Under the pieces are notes generated by a model, which saw nothing but the letters and a program-made list of their open reading frames with translations, was not told the origin of the DNA and did not search any database. Positions 1 through 6,039 of a stretch of DNA of 7,771 nt are shown in pieces. The stretch is from Opitutaceae bacterium (GTDB taxonomy: Bacteria > Verrucomicrobiota > Verrucomicrobiia > Opitutales > Opitutaceae). The stretch is taken from contig RGAX01000132.1 in NCBI GenBank assembly GCA_009919985.1, positions 1 to 7,771 on the forward strand. The letters run 5' to 3'. Position 1 is the first letter of the stretch. Every line of letters begins with the position of its first letter. The translations under genes were made by a program, and so were the position numbers.

Positions 1-311
1 GAACCCCGGTTGTCGCGATGTCGGGCGGACAGATAACTATCGATCAACAACCGCGCACGCTTGGCCGCGGTCGGTTGGGCCGCGATCCGGTCGAGATTTA
101 CCACCGCTGCATCAAACGCATCCGCGCAGGCCTCGGCCACGAGTTGGGCCTTGTCGTTAAAATGAGCGTAAAATCCGCCATGCGTGAGCCCCGCCCGGCG
201 CATCACTTCGTCAACTCCGGTGTTTTCCACACCGCGCTCCCGAAACGCCGCGCTCGCCGCCGCGACGATACGTCGACGGGTGAAGAGTTTATGCTCAGGC
301 GGATAACGCAT
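1..311 (-). CDS. TetR/AcrR-family transcriptional repressor, N-terminal part (runs off left edge)
   Basis: The N-terminal 103 residues of a TetR-family DNA-binding regulator are visible; the ligand-binding C-terminal half lies beyond the left edge. The start is ATG at 311-309, preceded by a clear GAGGG ribosome binding site about nine bases upstream. Residues 10-60 form the TetR helix-turn-helix domain: a first helix with IVAAASAAFRERG, then TGVDEVMRRAGL, then the family signature GGFYAHFNDKAQLVAEA (residues 45-61). The GGFYAHF form is common in AcrR/NemR-like members that sense small electrophiles or drugs; the actual ligand cannot be read from this part. The gene is divergent from the HIT-protein gene, and a perfect palindrome lies between them, so autoregulation plus control of the plus-strand genes is plausible but inferred. 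The plus-strand open frame across the same bases (18-335) is a shadow. Confidence 0.9.
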   Translation of the reverse strand, partial: MRYPPEHKLFTRRRIVAAASAAFRERGVENTGVDEVMRRAGLTHGGFYAHFNDKAQLVAEACADAFDAAVVNLDRIAAQPTAAKRARLLIDSYLSARHRDNRG

Positions 312-336
312 CGTAAACGATCCCTCACCGTTTAAG

Positions 337-350
337 ATGACGCGCGTCAT
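337..350. promoter_or_regulatory. 14-bp perfect palindrome, candidate TetR operator in divergent promoter region
   Basis: ATGACGCGCGTCAT is its own reverse complement and is followed on both sides by non-pairing bases. It sits 25 bases upstream of the tetR start and 37 bases upstream of the preferred HIT start at 388, which is where operators of divergently oriented TetR genes usually lie. No convincing -10/-35 pair could be assigned on either strand. That the local repressor binds here is inference. Confidence 0.5.
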
Positions 351-387
351 ATCAAGTCCAAAACTTAGGGTCCGCGGCTTTGACATC

Positions 388-912
388 ATGTTTAAGCTGC
401 CCTGGACTGAGCATCCTTTGAATCCACAGCAGCTCCATCCTTACTGGCGCATGGAATACATCGAGGCGCCGCGTTATCCTGCCGCCCTCAAGCGTCCTTT
501 TACCGAGTTGCCCACGCTGGGTGACGACCGCGCGGCGCTCATCGTGCATCGCTCCACGCTTTCGTACCTGGTCCTCAACCGTTTTCCCTATAATCCGGGC
601 CATTTGCTCGCCGTTCCCTTTCGCGAAGTCAGCGACCTTCTAGAACTCTCCAAGCAAGAGCGCGCCGATTTGATGGAAGAGATCGTTTTCGGCCAAAAAT
701 TACTCAACGCCGTTCTCAAGCCCGACGGCATCAACGTCGGTTTCAATCTCGGATCGGCCGCCGGGGGCAGCATTGCCCATCTCCACGGCCATCTGGTGCC
801 ACGGTGGTCTGGCGACAACAATTTCATGCCCGTGCTCGGCCAGACCCGCATCCTGCCGCAATCGCTCGATGCAATCTGGGAGCGTTTCGCCGCGGCTGTC
901 CCGACAATTTAA
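388..912 (+). CDS. Histidine-triad (HIT) family protein, Ap4A phosphorylase/hydrolase type
   Basis: This is a HIT-superfamily nucleotide-binding protein of about 174 residues. The histidine triad is HLHGHLVPRW (His at 131, 133 and 135 counted from 388), preceded by the phosphate-loop region GINVGFNLGSAAGGS and followed by SGDNNFMPVLGQTR. An earlier conserved block, NRFPYNPGHLLAVP, is also typical. The GGSIAHLH...PRW.GD.NFMPV pattern resembles the Ap4A phosphorylase / Fhit-like branch, which cleaves dinucleoside polyphosphates such as Ap4A; the exact substrate is not proven. The open frame also contains an ATG at 337, but that ATG lies inside the palindromic operator candidate and adds 17 unremarkable residues, so the ATG at 388 is preferred. 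Neither start has a good ribosome binding site. It is the first plus-strand gene; phoH follows after 19 bases. Confidence 0.88.
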   Translation: MFKLPWTEHPLNPQQLHPYWRMEYIEAPRYPAALKRPFTELPTLGDDRAALIVHRSTLSYLVLNRFPYNPGHLLAVPFREVSDLLELSKQERADLMEEIVFGQKLLNAVLKPDGINVGFNLGSAAGGSIAHLHGHLVPRWSGDNNFMPVLGQTRILPQSLDAIWERFAAAVPTI

Positions 913-931
913 GCTTAATTTTATTTCTGAA

Positions 932-1057
932 GTGACGTCCAAAACCCTGCATTTTCCCAGCGCCCGCCACCTCAGCAGCCTGTACGCCGGAGCCGATGAA
1001 AACCTCAGCATCGCCGAGGTCTCGCTGCACGTACGCCTGATCACGCGCGACGAGTGG
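932..1057 (+). pseudogene. phoH: PhoH N-terminal KH-like segment, out of frame with the PhoH ATPase domain
   Basis: From a GTG at 932 the second frame reads a normal PhoH-type N-terminus: TSKTLHFPSARHLSSLYAG, then ENLSIAEVSLHVRLITRDEW. This is the first half of the KH-like domain that PhoH proteins carry ahead of the ATPase domain. After Trp at 1055-1057 the homology in this frame stops, and the frame runs on meaninglessly to a stop at 1271-1273. The rest of the protein continues in the first frame, starting near 1054 with LAADFFNFLHAARGQG. The net change is a loss of 3n+1 bases or a gain of 3n+2. From what I know of the family, a strand plus the GDxxAV-like turn (about ten residues) should lie between these points and is absent, so a short frame-breaking deletion fits better than a one-base change. 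A real mutation and an assembly error cannot be told apart here. Confidence 0.6.
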
Positions 1058-1887
1058 CCCTGGCTGCCGATTTCTTTAACTTTCTCCACGCCGCCCGCGG
1101 CCAAGGCCTCGCCATTCGTACGCCGGATTTCATTCGCATCTTGGAAACCTTCGCCCGCGGCGAAGGCGCCGATCTCAAAGCCCTTTACGCCGCTCCGCTC
1201 GTCATCGCCACTAACCGCAAGACAATCGTCCCCAAAACTCTCGGCCAGAAACTCTACCTTCAATCCATTCTAAAAAACCCCGTCGTCTTCGGCATTGGTC
1301 CCGCCGGAACAGGTAAAACCTACCTCGCGATGGCCGCCGCCGTCTCGGCGCTGCTTAAAAACGAAGTACAAAGGATCATCCTTACCCGACCCGCCGTCGA
1401 AGCCGGTGAAGCGCTTGGTTTTCTACCAGGCGACCTCGAAGAGAAAATTCTCCCCTACCTGCGCCCGTTGTACGACGCCTTGCACGACATGCTCGACGCG
1501 GCCGAGATCACGCGCCTCACCGAAAAAGGGGTCATCGAAATCGCGCCGCTTGCCTACATGCGCGGTCGCACGCTCTCCAACGCCTTCATCGTCCTCGACG
1601 AAGCGCAGAACACCACTCCGGAGCAGATGATGATGTTTCTCACTCGCCTCGGCGAAGAATCCCGCATGGTCGTCACCGGCGACATCACCCAGATCGATCT
1701 TCCGCGCTCTAAACAAAGTGGCCTGCTCGAGGTTCGCCGTATTCTCCAAAACATCCCCGGCATCGATTTTCACACATTCAGCGGCAGCGATGTCGTCCGC
1801 CATCCGCTCGTGCTCAAAATCATCGAAGCCTACGAATCCTACCGCAACCCCATCGGCAGTGAAGACAGCCCCGTCGCGCCGCGTTAA
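1054..1887 (+). CDS. phoH: PhoH-like ATPase (N-terminus displaced by a frame break)
   Basis: This is the ATPase domain of PhoH, a cytoplasmic P-loop NTPase linked to RNA metabolism and usually encoded beside ybeY. From the GTG at 1054 (277 residues) it shows Walker A GPAGTGKT at residues 82-89, the PhoH signature TRPAVEAGEALGFLPGD at 111-127, the ALA-type block PLAYMRGRTLSNAF at 165-178, Walker B FIVLDEAQN at 178-186, and VVTGDITQIDLP with the sensor Thr/Asp at 206-217. The C-terminus SDVVRHPLV..I..AYE is normal. The GTG at 1054 has no ribosome binding site and is probably not the ancestral start. The expected start is GTG 932, giving about 318 codons plus the missing piece, which is the usual family size, but that N-terminus is in another frame. 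If translated from 1054, the product would lack its KH-like domain. The stop is 18 bases before pgpH. Confidence 0.88.
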   Translation: MALAADFFNFLHAARGQGLAIRTPDFIRILETFARGEGADLKALYAAPLVIATNRKTIVPKTLGQKLYLQSILKNPVVFGIGPAGTGKTYLAMAAAVSALLKNEVQRIILTRPAVEAGEALGFLPGDLEEKILPYLRPLYDALHDMLDAAEITRLTEKGVIEIAPLAYMRGRTLSNAFIVLDEAQNTTPEQMMMFLTRLGEESRMVVTGDITQIDLPRSKQSGLLEVRRILQNIPGIDFHTFSGSDVVRHPLVLKIIEAYESYRNPIGSEDSPVAPR

Positions 1888-1905
1888 CGCCCGCTCGCTC
1901 CCTAA

Positions 1906-4215
1906 ATGTCCGTCAAAAATCAGTGGAAACTCCTCGTCGGCGGCCTTAGCGCCCGCCGGCCTGCGACGTCTTCCGCATATTCGCCCGCACTGGAATTCCT
2001 GGAACGCAGCCGGCTCGTCGCGGCCCTGATTTTCATCGTCACGGTCGCGGCCATCGTACTCATCAGTTCCGCGGGCATGACCTCGCTGCGCCTGCCGGTT
2101 CAATCCGGGCAGACGGCCACCGTCCGCGTCATTGCCGCCGCACCCTTCACCTACGTCAGCGAGGAAAAAACTCGAACCGCCCGTGAGCAATTTCTCGACC
2201 GCGTGCCGCCCATTTATCGACTCGATTTCGAAGCCCTCGGCACCTTCGACGCCGCCGCCCGCGACCTCCTCGTGCGGCTCGCAACGTATGAACTCACCCA
2301 TCCCGCCGGCCCTACGCCGCTGACCCGCCCCCGCGCCGAACTCGCCCAAATCTCCACCGATTTCAACGCCCGCGGCGCCTACACCACCACCGCCGAGGAC
2401 CTCGCCGCCCTCCTCGCCGCCGGCGACGTCAAAACCCGCGCTGCGATTTTTGAGACCGGCCTCAATGTCCTGCGCGAACTTTACGCCGAGGGTGTCCATG
2501 ACGCCGCACTCGGCACCAACGCGATGGGCGGCGTCACCGTTTTTCAAATCACCACGCCCGGTAGCGCCCCGGCATCGCGCCCCGTCCACTCGCTTGAAGA
2601 AGCCCTCACCATCTTACGCGTGAGCCTCGCGACCGACGGCGTGCCCCGCAACTCGGCCCAAGCCCTCTTTCGTTTTTTCCGTAACGGCGTAACCGCCAAT
2701 GTCGTCTTCGACCGCGCCGCCACCCAGCAACGGGAAACCGAAGCGGTTCGCGCAGTGCTACCAGTCACCGTGAGCGTCGCGCGCGGCCAGACGATCATCG
2801 AAGCCGGCGAGCGAGTTTCCCCCAGCCAATACGAGATGTTTGACGCTCATCGCCGCTACCTCGTCGAACATGCCGATACCGAGCTCAACGAAGGCCTCGC
2901 CCTCTTTGGCCGTGTGCTCCTGGTGCTCGCGATGGTCCTCGCCTCCATCATCTACATCCGCATCGAGGACACTGAAACACTCCGCAGTAACGTCCGCCTC
3001 GGCCTCCTCGCCCTCGTCGTCATCCTCAACCTCGGCCTCGTCCGCCTCGTCTACACCCTCGGCGGCGCCGAATTTTTTGTGCGTGACGGCTCCTGGGCCT
3101 CGACTCTCCCCTACGTCGCCCCCACCGCCTTCGCCCCGCTCATTGTAGCCATCCTCATCGATGCCGGCTCCGCCATCTTCATGGCGCTGCTTATCTCCAT
3201 TTTCACCGGCGTGATCTACGGCAACCGCCTCGATCTGCTCGTGCTCACCTTCCTCGCTTCACTAGTCGCAATATTCTTCTGCCGCGATGCGCGCCGACGC
3301 GGCCGCGTCGTACGCTCTGCGGCCGCCGGAGGACTCACCGTCGCAGTCTTCGCGGCATTGATCGCCTTCGCTGACCAAACGCCCCTCGACACCCTCGCCC
3401 GTCAGATGTCCGCCGGGGTGTTAACCGGCCTGTTCACCGGCATCGCTGTTGTCGGTCTGCTTCCAGTGCTCGAGTCCCTTTTTAAGCGCACCACCGACAT
3501 CACTCTGCTCGAACTCACCGATTACAACCACCCCTTGCTGCGCCGTATGCAGCTCGAAGCGCCCGGCACCTATCACCACTCTCTGGTCGTAGCTCAACTC
3601 GCCGAAAACGCCTCCAACGCGATCGGCGCCAACCCCCTGCTCGCCCGCGTCTGCGCCCTCTTCCACGACATTGGCAAGACCGCGCACCCCTCTTACTTCA
3701 CCGAAAACCAACGCGACCGCCACAATCCTCACGACGAACACGAACCGATTGAATCAGCCCAAATCATCAAGCGCCACGTCACCGACGGCGTCGAACTCGC
3801 CATTCGCCACGGCCTCCCTCGCGCCGTACTCGACGTCATCCGCCAACACCACGGCACCACCCTCGTCCGCTATTTCTACGAACAAGCGCGCAGCCACTCT
3901 CGCTCACCGCTGACACCATCTCTTGCTCCGCAAATCACCCTTCAGCCGGAAGTTGCGTCAATCTCGGAGACTCCTTTCCGCTACGACGGCCCGCGCCCAC
4001 AATTCAAAGAAAGTGCCGTCATCGCCCTCGCCGATGGCGTCGAAGCAGCGTCGCGCTCCCTCCGCGCCGCCGACGCTGCGCAACTCACCGCCCTCATCGA
4101 TAAAATCGTCCTTGATCGCATCGCCGAACTGGCCCTTCTGGCTCGGATTGAGCTTGGGGCCCGTGGCATTGGGCGCGCCCAGCGAGGCGGTCTTGTTGAC
4201 TTCTGCCCCCGTTGA
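1906..4215 (+). CDS. pgpH: 7TM-HD family c-di-AMP phosphodiesterase PgpH (C-terminal tail replaced)
   Basis: A 769-residue membrane HD-domain phosphodiesterase of the PgpH/YqfF family, which hydrolyses c-di-AMP to pApA. Residues 37-56 are the first membrane helix. Residues 57-330 are the extracytoplasmic 7TMR-HDED domain, which begins with the family motif FTYVSEEKTRTAREQFLDRVPPIYRLD. Residues 332-520 hold about six further membrane helices, ending in LLPVLESLFKRTTDITLLEL. The cytoplasmic HD domain follows: H557/H558 (GTYHHS), H587-D588 (FHDIGK), H624, H648-H649 (RQHHG) and D710 (ALADGVEA), so all metal ligands expected for the family are present. The last recognisable family sequence is IDKIVLDRIAE (residues 731-741). 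The normal tail (DGQ...CPLT...), about 50 residues, is missing. It is replaced by 28 residues with unlike codon use and a stop at 4213-4215. The catalytic domain core is therefore whole, but the C-terminal end is not. The ATG at 1906 has no ribosome binding site. Confidence 0.92.
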   Translation: MSVKNQWKLLVGGLSARRPATSSAYSPALEFLERSRLVAALIFIVTVAAIVLISSAGMTSLRLPVQSGQTATVRVIAAAPFTYVSEEKTRTAREQFLDRVPPIYRLDFEALGTFDAAARDLLVRLATYELTHPAGPTPLTRPRAELAQISTDFNARGAYTTTAEDLAALLAAGDVKTRAAIFETGLNVLRELYAEGVHDAALGTNAMGGVTVFQITTPGSAPASRPVHSLEEALTILRVSLATDGVPRNSAQALFRFFRNGVTANVVFDRAATQQRETEAVRAVLPVTVSVARGQTIIEAGERVSPSQYEMFDAHRRYLVEHADTELNEGLALFGRVLLVLAMVLASIIYIRIEDTETLRSNVRLGLLALVVILNLGLVRLVYTLGGAEFFVRDGSWASTLPYVAPTAFAPLIVAILIDAGSAIFMALLISIFTGVIYGNRLDLLVLTFLASLVAIFFCRDARRRGRVVRSAAAGGLTVAVFAALIAFADQTPLDTLARQMSAGVLTGLFTGIAVVGLLPVLESLFKRTTDITLLELTDYNHPLLRRMQLEAPGTYHHSLVVAQLAENASNAIGANPLLARVCALFHDIGKTAHPSYFTENQRDRHNPHDEHEPIESAQIIKRHVTDGVELAIRHGLPRAVLDVIRQHHGTTLVRYFYEQARSHSRSPLTPSLAPQITLQPEVASISETPFRYDGPRPQFKESAVIALADGVEAASRSLRAADAAQLTALIDKIVLDRIAELALLARIELGARGIGRAQRGGLVDFCPR

Positions 4216-4224
4216 CGCAGCCAT
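4129..4224. other. Anomalous segment replacing the pgpH 3' end and ybeY 5' end
   Basis: Between the last PgpH-like codon (4126-4128) and the first plausible YbeY residues (about 4240) lies roughly 100 bases matching neither gene. In the pgpH frame 10 of 28 codons end in T (ctt, att, cgt), unlike the C-ending codons around it. On the minus strand, codon for codon, 24 of 28 third positions are G or C. Read from an ATG at 4224-4222, the peptide begins MAASTGAEVNKTASLGAPN, which looks like a real protein N-terminus or linker. AAGGA lies ten bases upstream of that ATG on the minus strand (within 4225-4245). This may be a foreign or rearranged fragment of another gene, or a mis-join. I do not recognise the peptide, and the edges are approximate. 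Confidence 0.45.
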
Positions 4225-4296
4225 GGCGGGCTTTTCCTTCGACTCCAGCATCTTCCCGCGGAATTTCTCGGCGGCATTCCGGCCGGCGAACTCTCC

Positions 4297-4632
4297 TTGG
4301 TCTTCCTGGACGATCAAGCCCTCGCCCAACTCCACGCCGAATTCCTGGCAGATCCGACCACGACCGATGTCATCACCTTCGAAGGCGATCCCGCCCACGG
4401 CGTCGCTGGCGAAATCTGTATCTCCGTGGACACCGCCCAAGCCTACGCCCAAAAAAACGGCCATGACTTCGCCACCGAACTGCTGCTCTACGTCGTGCAC
4501 GGCTGGCTGCACCTCGCTGGTTACGACGACCTACAACCCGCGAAAAAACGCATCATGCGTCGCGCCGAAGCCCGGGCCTTAAAAATCTTAACTCAAAATA
4601 AAATCTCACCCGGCTTCGCCCTGCGTCGCTAA
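4297..4632 (+). CDS. ybeY: YbeY-like endoribonuclease / rRNA maturation factor (5' end lost)
   Basis: YbeY is a single-domain metalloprotein for 16S rRNA 3'-end maturation and ribosome quality control. From the TTG at 4297 (111 residues) it shows VFLDDQALAQLHAEFL, the TTTDVITFEG block at 21-30, GEICISVDTA at 38-46, and the metal motif HGWLHLAGYDD at 68-78. Homology starts upstream of the TTG: in the same frame, GIPAGELSL and perhaps LQHLPAEFLG can be read from about 4240. No acceptable start exists there, because the frame is closed by the pgpH stop at 4213-4215. YbeY proteins are usually about 150 residues, so 30 or more N-terminal residues appear lost in the anomalous junction. The third metal ligand (His in HxxxHxxGYDH) is Asp78 here, and the conserved Arg before the TDV block is Leu17. 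Both may be lineage features. Function is uncertain. Confidence 0.82.
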   Translation: MVFLDDQALAQLHAEFLADPTTTDVITFEGDPAHGVAGEICISVDTAQAYAQKNGHDFATELLLYVVHGWLHLAGYDDLQPAKKRIMRRAEARALKILTQNKISPGFALRR

Positions 4633-4646
4633 AACTTACTACCGTT

Positions 4647-5336
4647 ATGAATGCAACGAACAGCTCACCCCATCTCGCCACACAGTCCCGATTCGTCACG
4701 TTGCGCAATGCCTTCATCTCGGGCGCACTGCTGCTCGCGCCGTTGATCGTCACCGTCTGGGCCTTCACCAACATCATTAATTTCGTCGGTGGTACCTTTC
4801 GGCCGCTATTCTTTTTCTTCGTACCGGAAACCTTTCGCGACCGCCCCAGCCTCACGATTCTCTGGGACATACTCGCCACCCTTCTGGTGATCATCCTCGT
4901 CACCGGCCTTGGCTACGTCTCGCGCTACGTCTTCGGCAAATATTTCGTCTCCATCGGCGAGCGCTTCATGCTCAGCATTCCGGGCGTCAGCGCCGTCTAC
5001 AATACCGTCAAACAAATCGTCGACACCTTCGGCACGCAAAACCGCAACCTTTTCAACCAAGTTGTGCTCGTGCAATTCCCCCGTCCCGGCGTCTGGGCGA
5101 TCGGCTTTCTCACCAGTAAAACCCAAGGCGAAGCCCAAGCCAAAACCGCCGAAGAAGTTTGGACCGTTTTCGTCCCCACTTCGCCGAATCCCACCAGCGG
5201 ATTTCTCCTGCTGCTGCCACGCCGTGAAGTGACCGAGCTTGAGATGAGCGTTGGCGAGGGCATGAAAATGGTGATCTCAGGTGGCGCCGTAGTACCGCCT
5301 TGGCCGCAGGTCAAAGCCGCGGATCTCTCGCGCTAA
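4647..5336 (+). CDS. DUF502 family integral membrane protein
   Basis: A 229-residue inner-membrane protein of the DUF502 family, whose molecular role is unknown. Two membrane helices are evident: residues 22-46 (AFISGALLLAPLIVTVWAF...) and 69-92 (LTILWDILATLLVIILVTGLGY). Family motifs follow: SRYVFGKYF, ERFMLSIPGVSAVYNTVKQIVDTF (written in two parts at 105-117 and 118-128), VVLVQFPRPGVWAIGFLTS at 139-157, and FVPTSPNPTSGFLLLLPR at 175-192. Length and motif order are normal, so the gene looks complete. The ATG at 4647 lies 14 bases after the ybeY stop; no ribosome binding site is seen. DUF502 genes occur in varied contexts, and here the placement between ybeY and recO suggests only co-transcription. 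Confidence 0.88.
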   Translation: MNATNSSPHLATQSRFVTLRNAFISGALLLAPLIVTVWAFTNIINFVGGTFRPLFFFFVPETFRDRPSLTILWDILATLLVIILVTGLGYVSRYVFGKYFVSIGERFMLSIPGVSAVYNTVKQIVDTFGTQNRNLFNQVVLVQFPRPGVWAIGFLTSKTQGEAQAKTAEEVWTVFVPTSPNPTSGFLLLLPRREVTELEMSVGEGMKMVISGGAVVPPWPQVKAADLSR

Positions 5337-5373
5337 TTTTTCGCAACGCCGCGGCCCTTCCGCCTCGCGCGGG

Positions 5374-5397
5374 CCCATGCCCATGCCCATGCCCATG
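5374..5397 (+). repeat. CCCATG x4 tandem repeat supplying four in-frame start codons of recO
   Basis: Four perfect copies of CCCATG lie end to end, giving ATG at 5377, 5383, 5389 and 5395, all in the recO frame (Met-Pro-Met-Pro-Met-Pro-Met). The last ATG opens the conserved part of the protein (MSGRLLQTEAFVL). Change in copy number by slippage would keep the frame and alter only the number of starts and the leader spacing. Confidence 0.85.
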
Positions 5398-6012
5398 TCC
5401 GGCCGTCTCCTCCAAACCGAAGCCTTCGTTCTCTCGAAGCGTCCTCCCGCCGATGCGTTTCAGACGTTTACGCTATTTTCCGGCGAACACGGCAACGTGC
5501 TCGCGTTGCAACGTCTGCCCAAAAAAAACGCGTCTAACCACCTCGCACTCGATCTGTTCGACGAAGTCGCGCTCTCGCTCGAATCTTCTAACCAAGGCTC
5601 AACGTGGTTCATCAAGGAAGTGCGTCTCCTTGCCCGTCACGCTGGGATCGGGCGCAGCTATACCGCGCTCAGTCTCGCCAGCACGTTCACGAGCTTGATC
5701 GCGCGCAATCCCGTGCACGAAGACAGTCGCGCCGTCGTCGCAACCCTGCTCCGCACCGCGCTGGCCGCCTTCAGCTCCGAGGCCCGCGCTGAGATTGTTT
5801 ATTTCAAAAGCATCTACTGTTTCGCTCGCGATGAGGGTTACCCCATCAAACAACATTGGTTTCCCACTCTCCCGGCTAACGACCGCCCGCTCGCCGTCGA
5901 GCTCCTTAACCAACCCCTCGCCACCCAAACCACGCCCCTTGAAGCCTGCACCCGTCTCACGCGCCACTTAGAAAATTATCTGCGCAACCACACGGAGATA
6001 CTCCTCGATTAA
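5377..6012 (+). CDS. recO: RecO-like DNA repair mediator
   Basis: RecO loads RecA on SSB-coated single-stranded DNA with RecR and anneals strands in the RecFOR pathway. The 211-residue product has the RecO layout. An N-terminal OB-fold (about residues 9-85) contains TEAFVLSKRPPADAFQTFTLFSGEHGNVLALQ, read in pieces, which matches the RecO pattern of a VL strand, a short loop, then FT..HG.V.A. A helical C-terminal part contains ARAEIVYFKSIYCFARDEGY (residues 137-156) in place of the usual 'F.L..L...GY' helix. The CxxC zinc pairs found in some RecO proteins are absent, as in E. coli RecO. It is a divergent member. Any of four tandem ATGs could be used; the fourth (5395) best fits the conserved start. 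There is an eight-A run at 5521-5528. recO commonly sits in the phoH-ybeY neighbourhood, which supports the call. The ATG at 6040 of the next gene follows after 27 bases. Confidence 0.72.
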   Translation: MPMPMPMSGRLLQTEAFVLSKRPPADAFQTFTLFSGEHGNVLALQRLPKKNASNHLALDLFDEVALSLESSNQGSTWFIKEVRLLARHAGIGRSYTALSLASTFTSLIARNPVHEDSRAVVATLLRTALAAFSSEARAEIVYFKSIYCFARDEGYPIKQHWFPTLPANDRPLAVELLNQPLATQTTPLEACTRLTRHLENYLRNHTEILLD

Positions 6013-6039
6013 ACCCGCGGCGCTTCCGTCTCCTGCATT

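Noticed and set aside
380..385. TTGACA as a -35 box
   Set aside because: It lies just before the preferred HIT start, and no -10 element is found at the right distance downstream, where the coding sequence already runs.
1040..1065. Programmed -1 frameshift in phoH
   Set aside because: The region is GC-rich with no slippery heptamer, and family residues appear to be missing as well, which frameshifting would not explain.
1423..2589. 388-residue open frame on the minus strand across phoH and pgpH
   Set aside because: Gly/Ala/Glu/Asp-rich, repetitive composition typical of the antisense of a GC-rich gene; it overlaps two well-supported genes with strong motifs.
4125..4292. CGAACT at 4125-4130 and 4287-4292 as target-site duplication flanking an insertion
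   Set aside because: A six-base repeat over about 160 bases is not rare, and the right copy lies inside recognisable YbeY coding sequence.
3958..4512. 184-residue minus-strand open frame over the pgpH-ybeY junction as a complete gene
   Set aside because: Its two ends are the codon-for-codon complement of genuine PgpH and YbeY sequence. Only the middle part (about 4129-4245) might be truly minus-strand coding, and that is reported separately.
5337..5373. Terminator hairpin after DUF502
   Set aside because: GC-rich but without a clear stem-loop followed by a T run, and the recO start follows at once.
5521..5528. Eight-A run in recO as a phase-variation or slippage site
   Set aside because: It encodes a plausible Lys-Lys-Asn stretch in an intact frame; a single short homopolymer is weak evidence.
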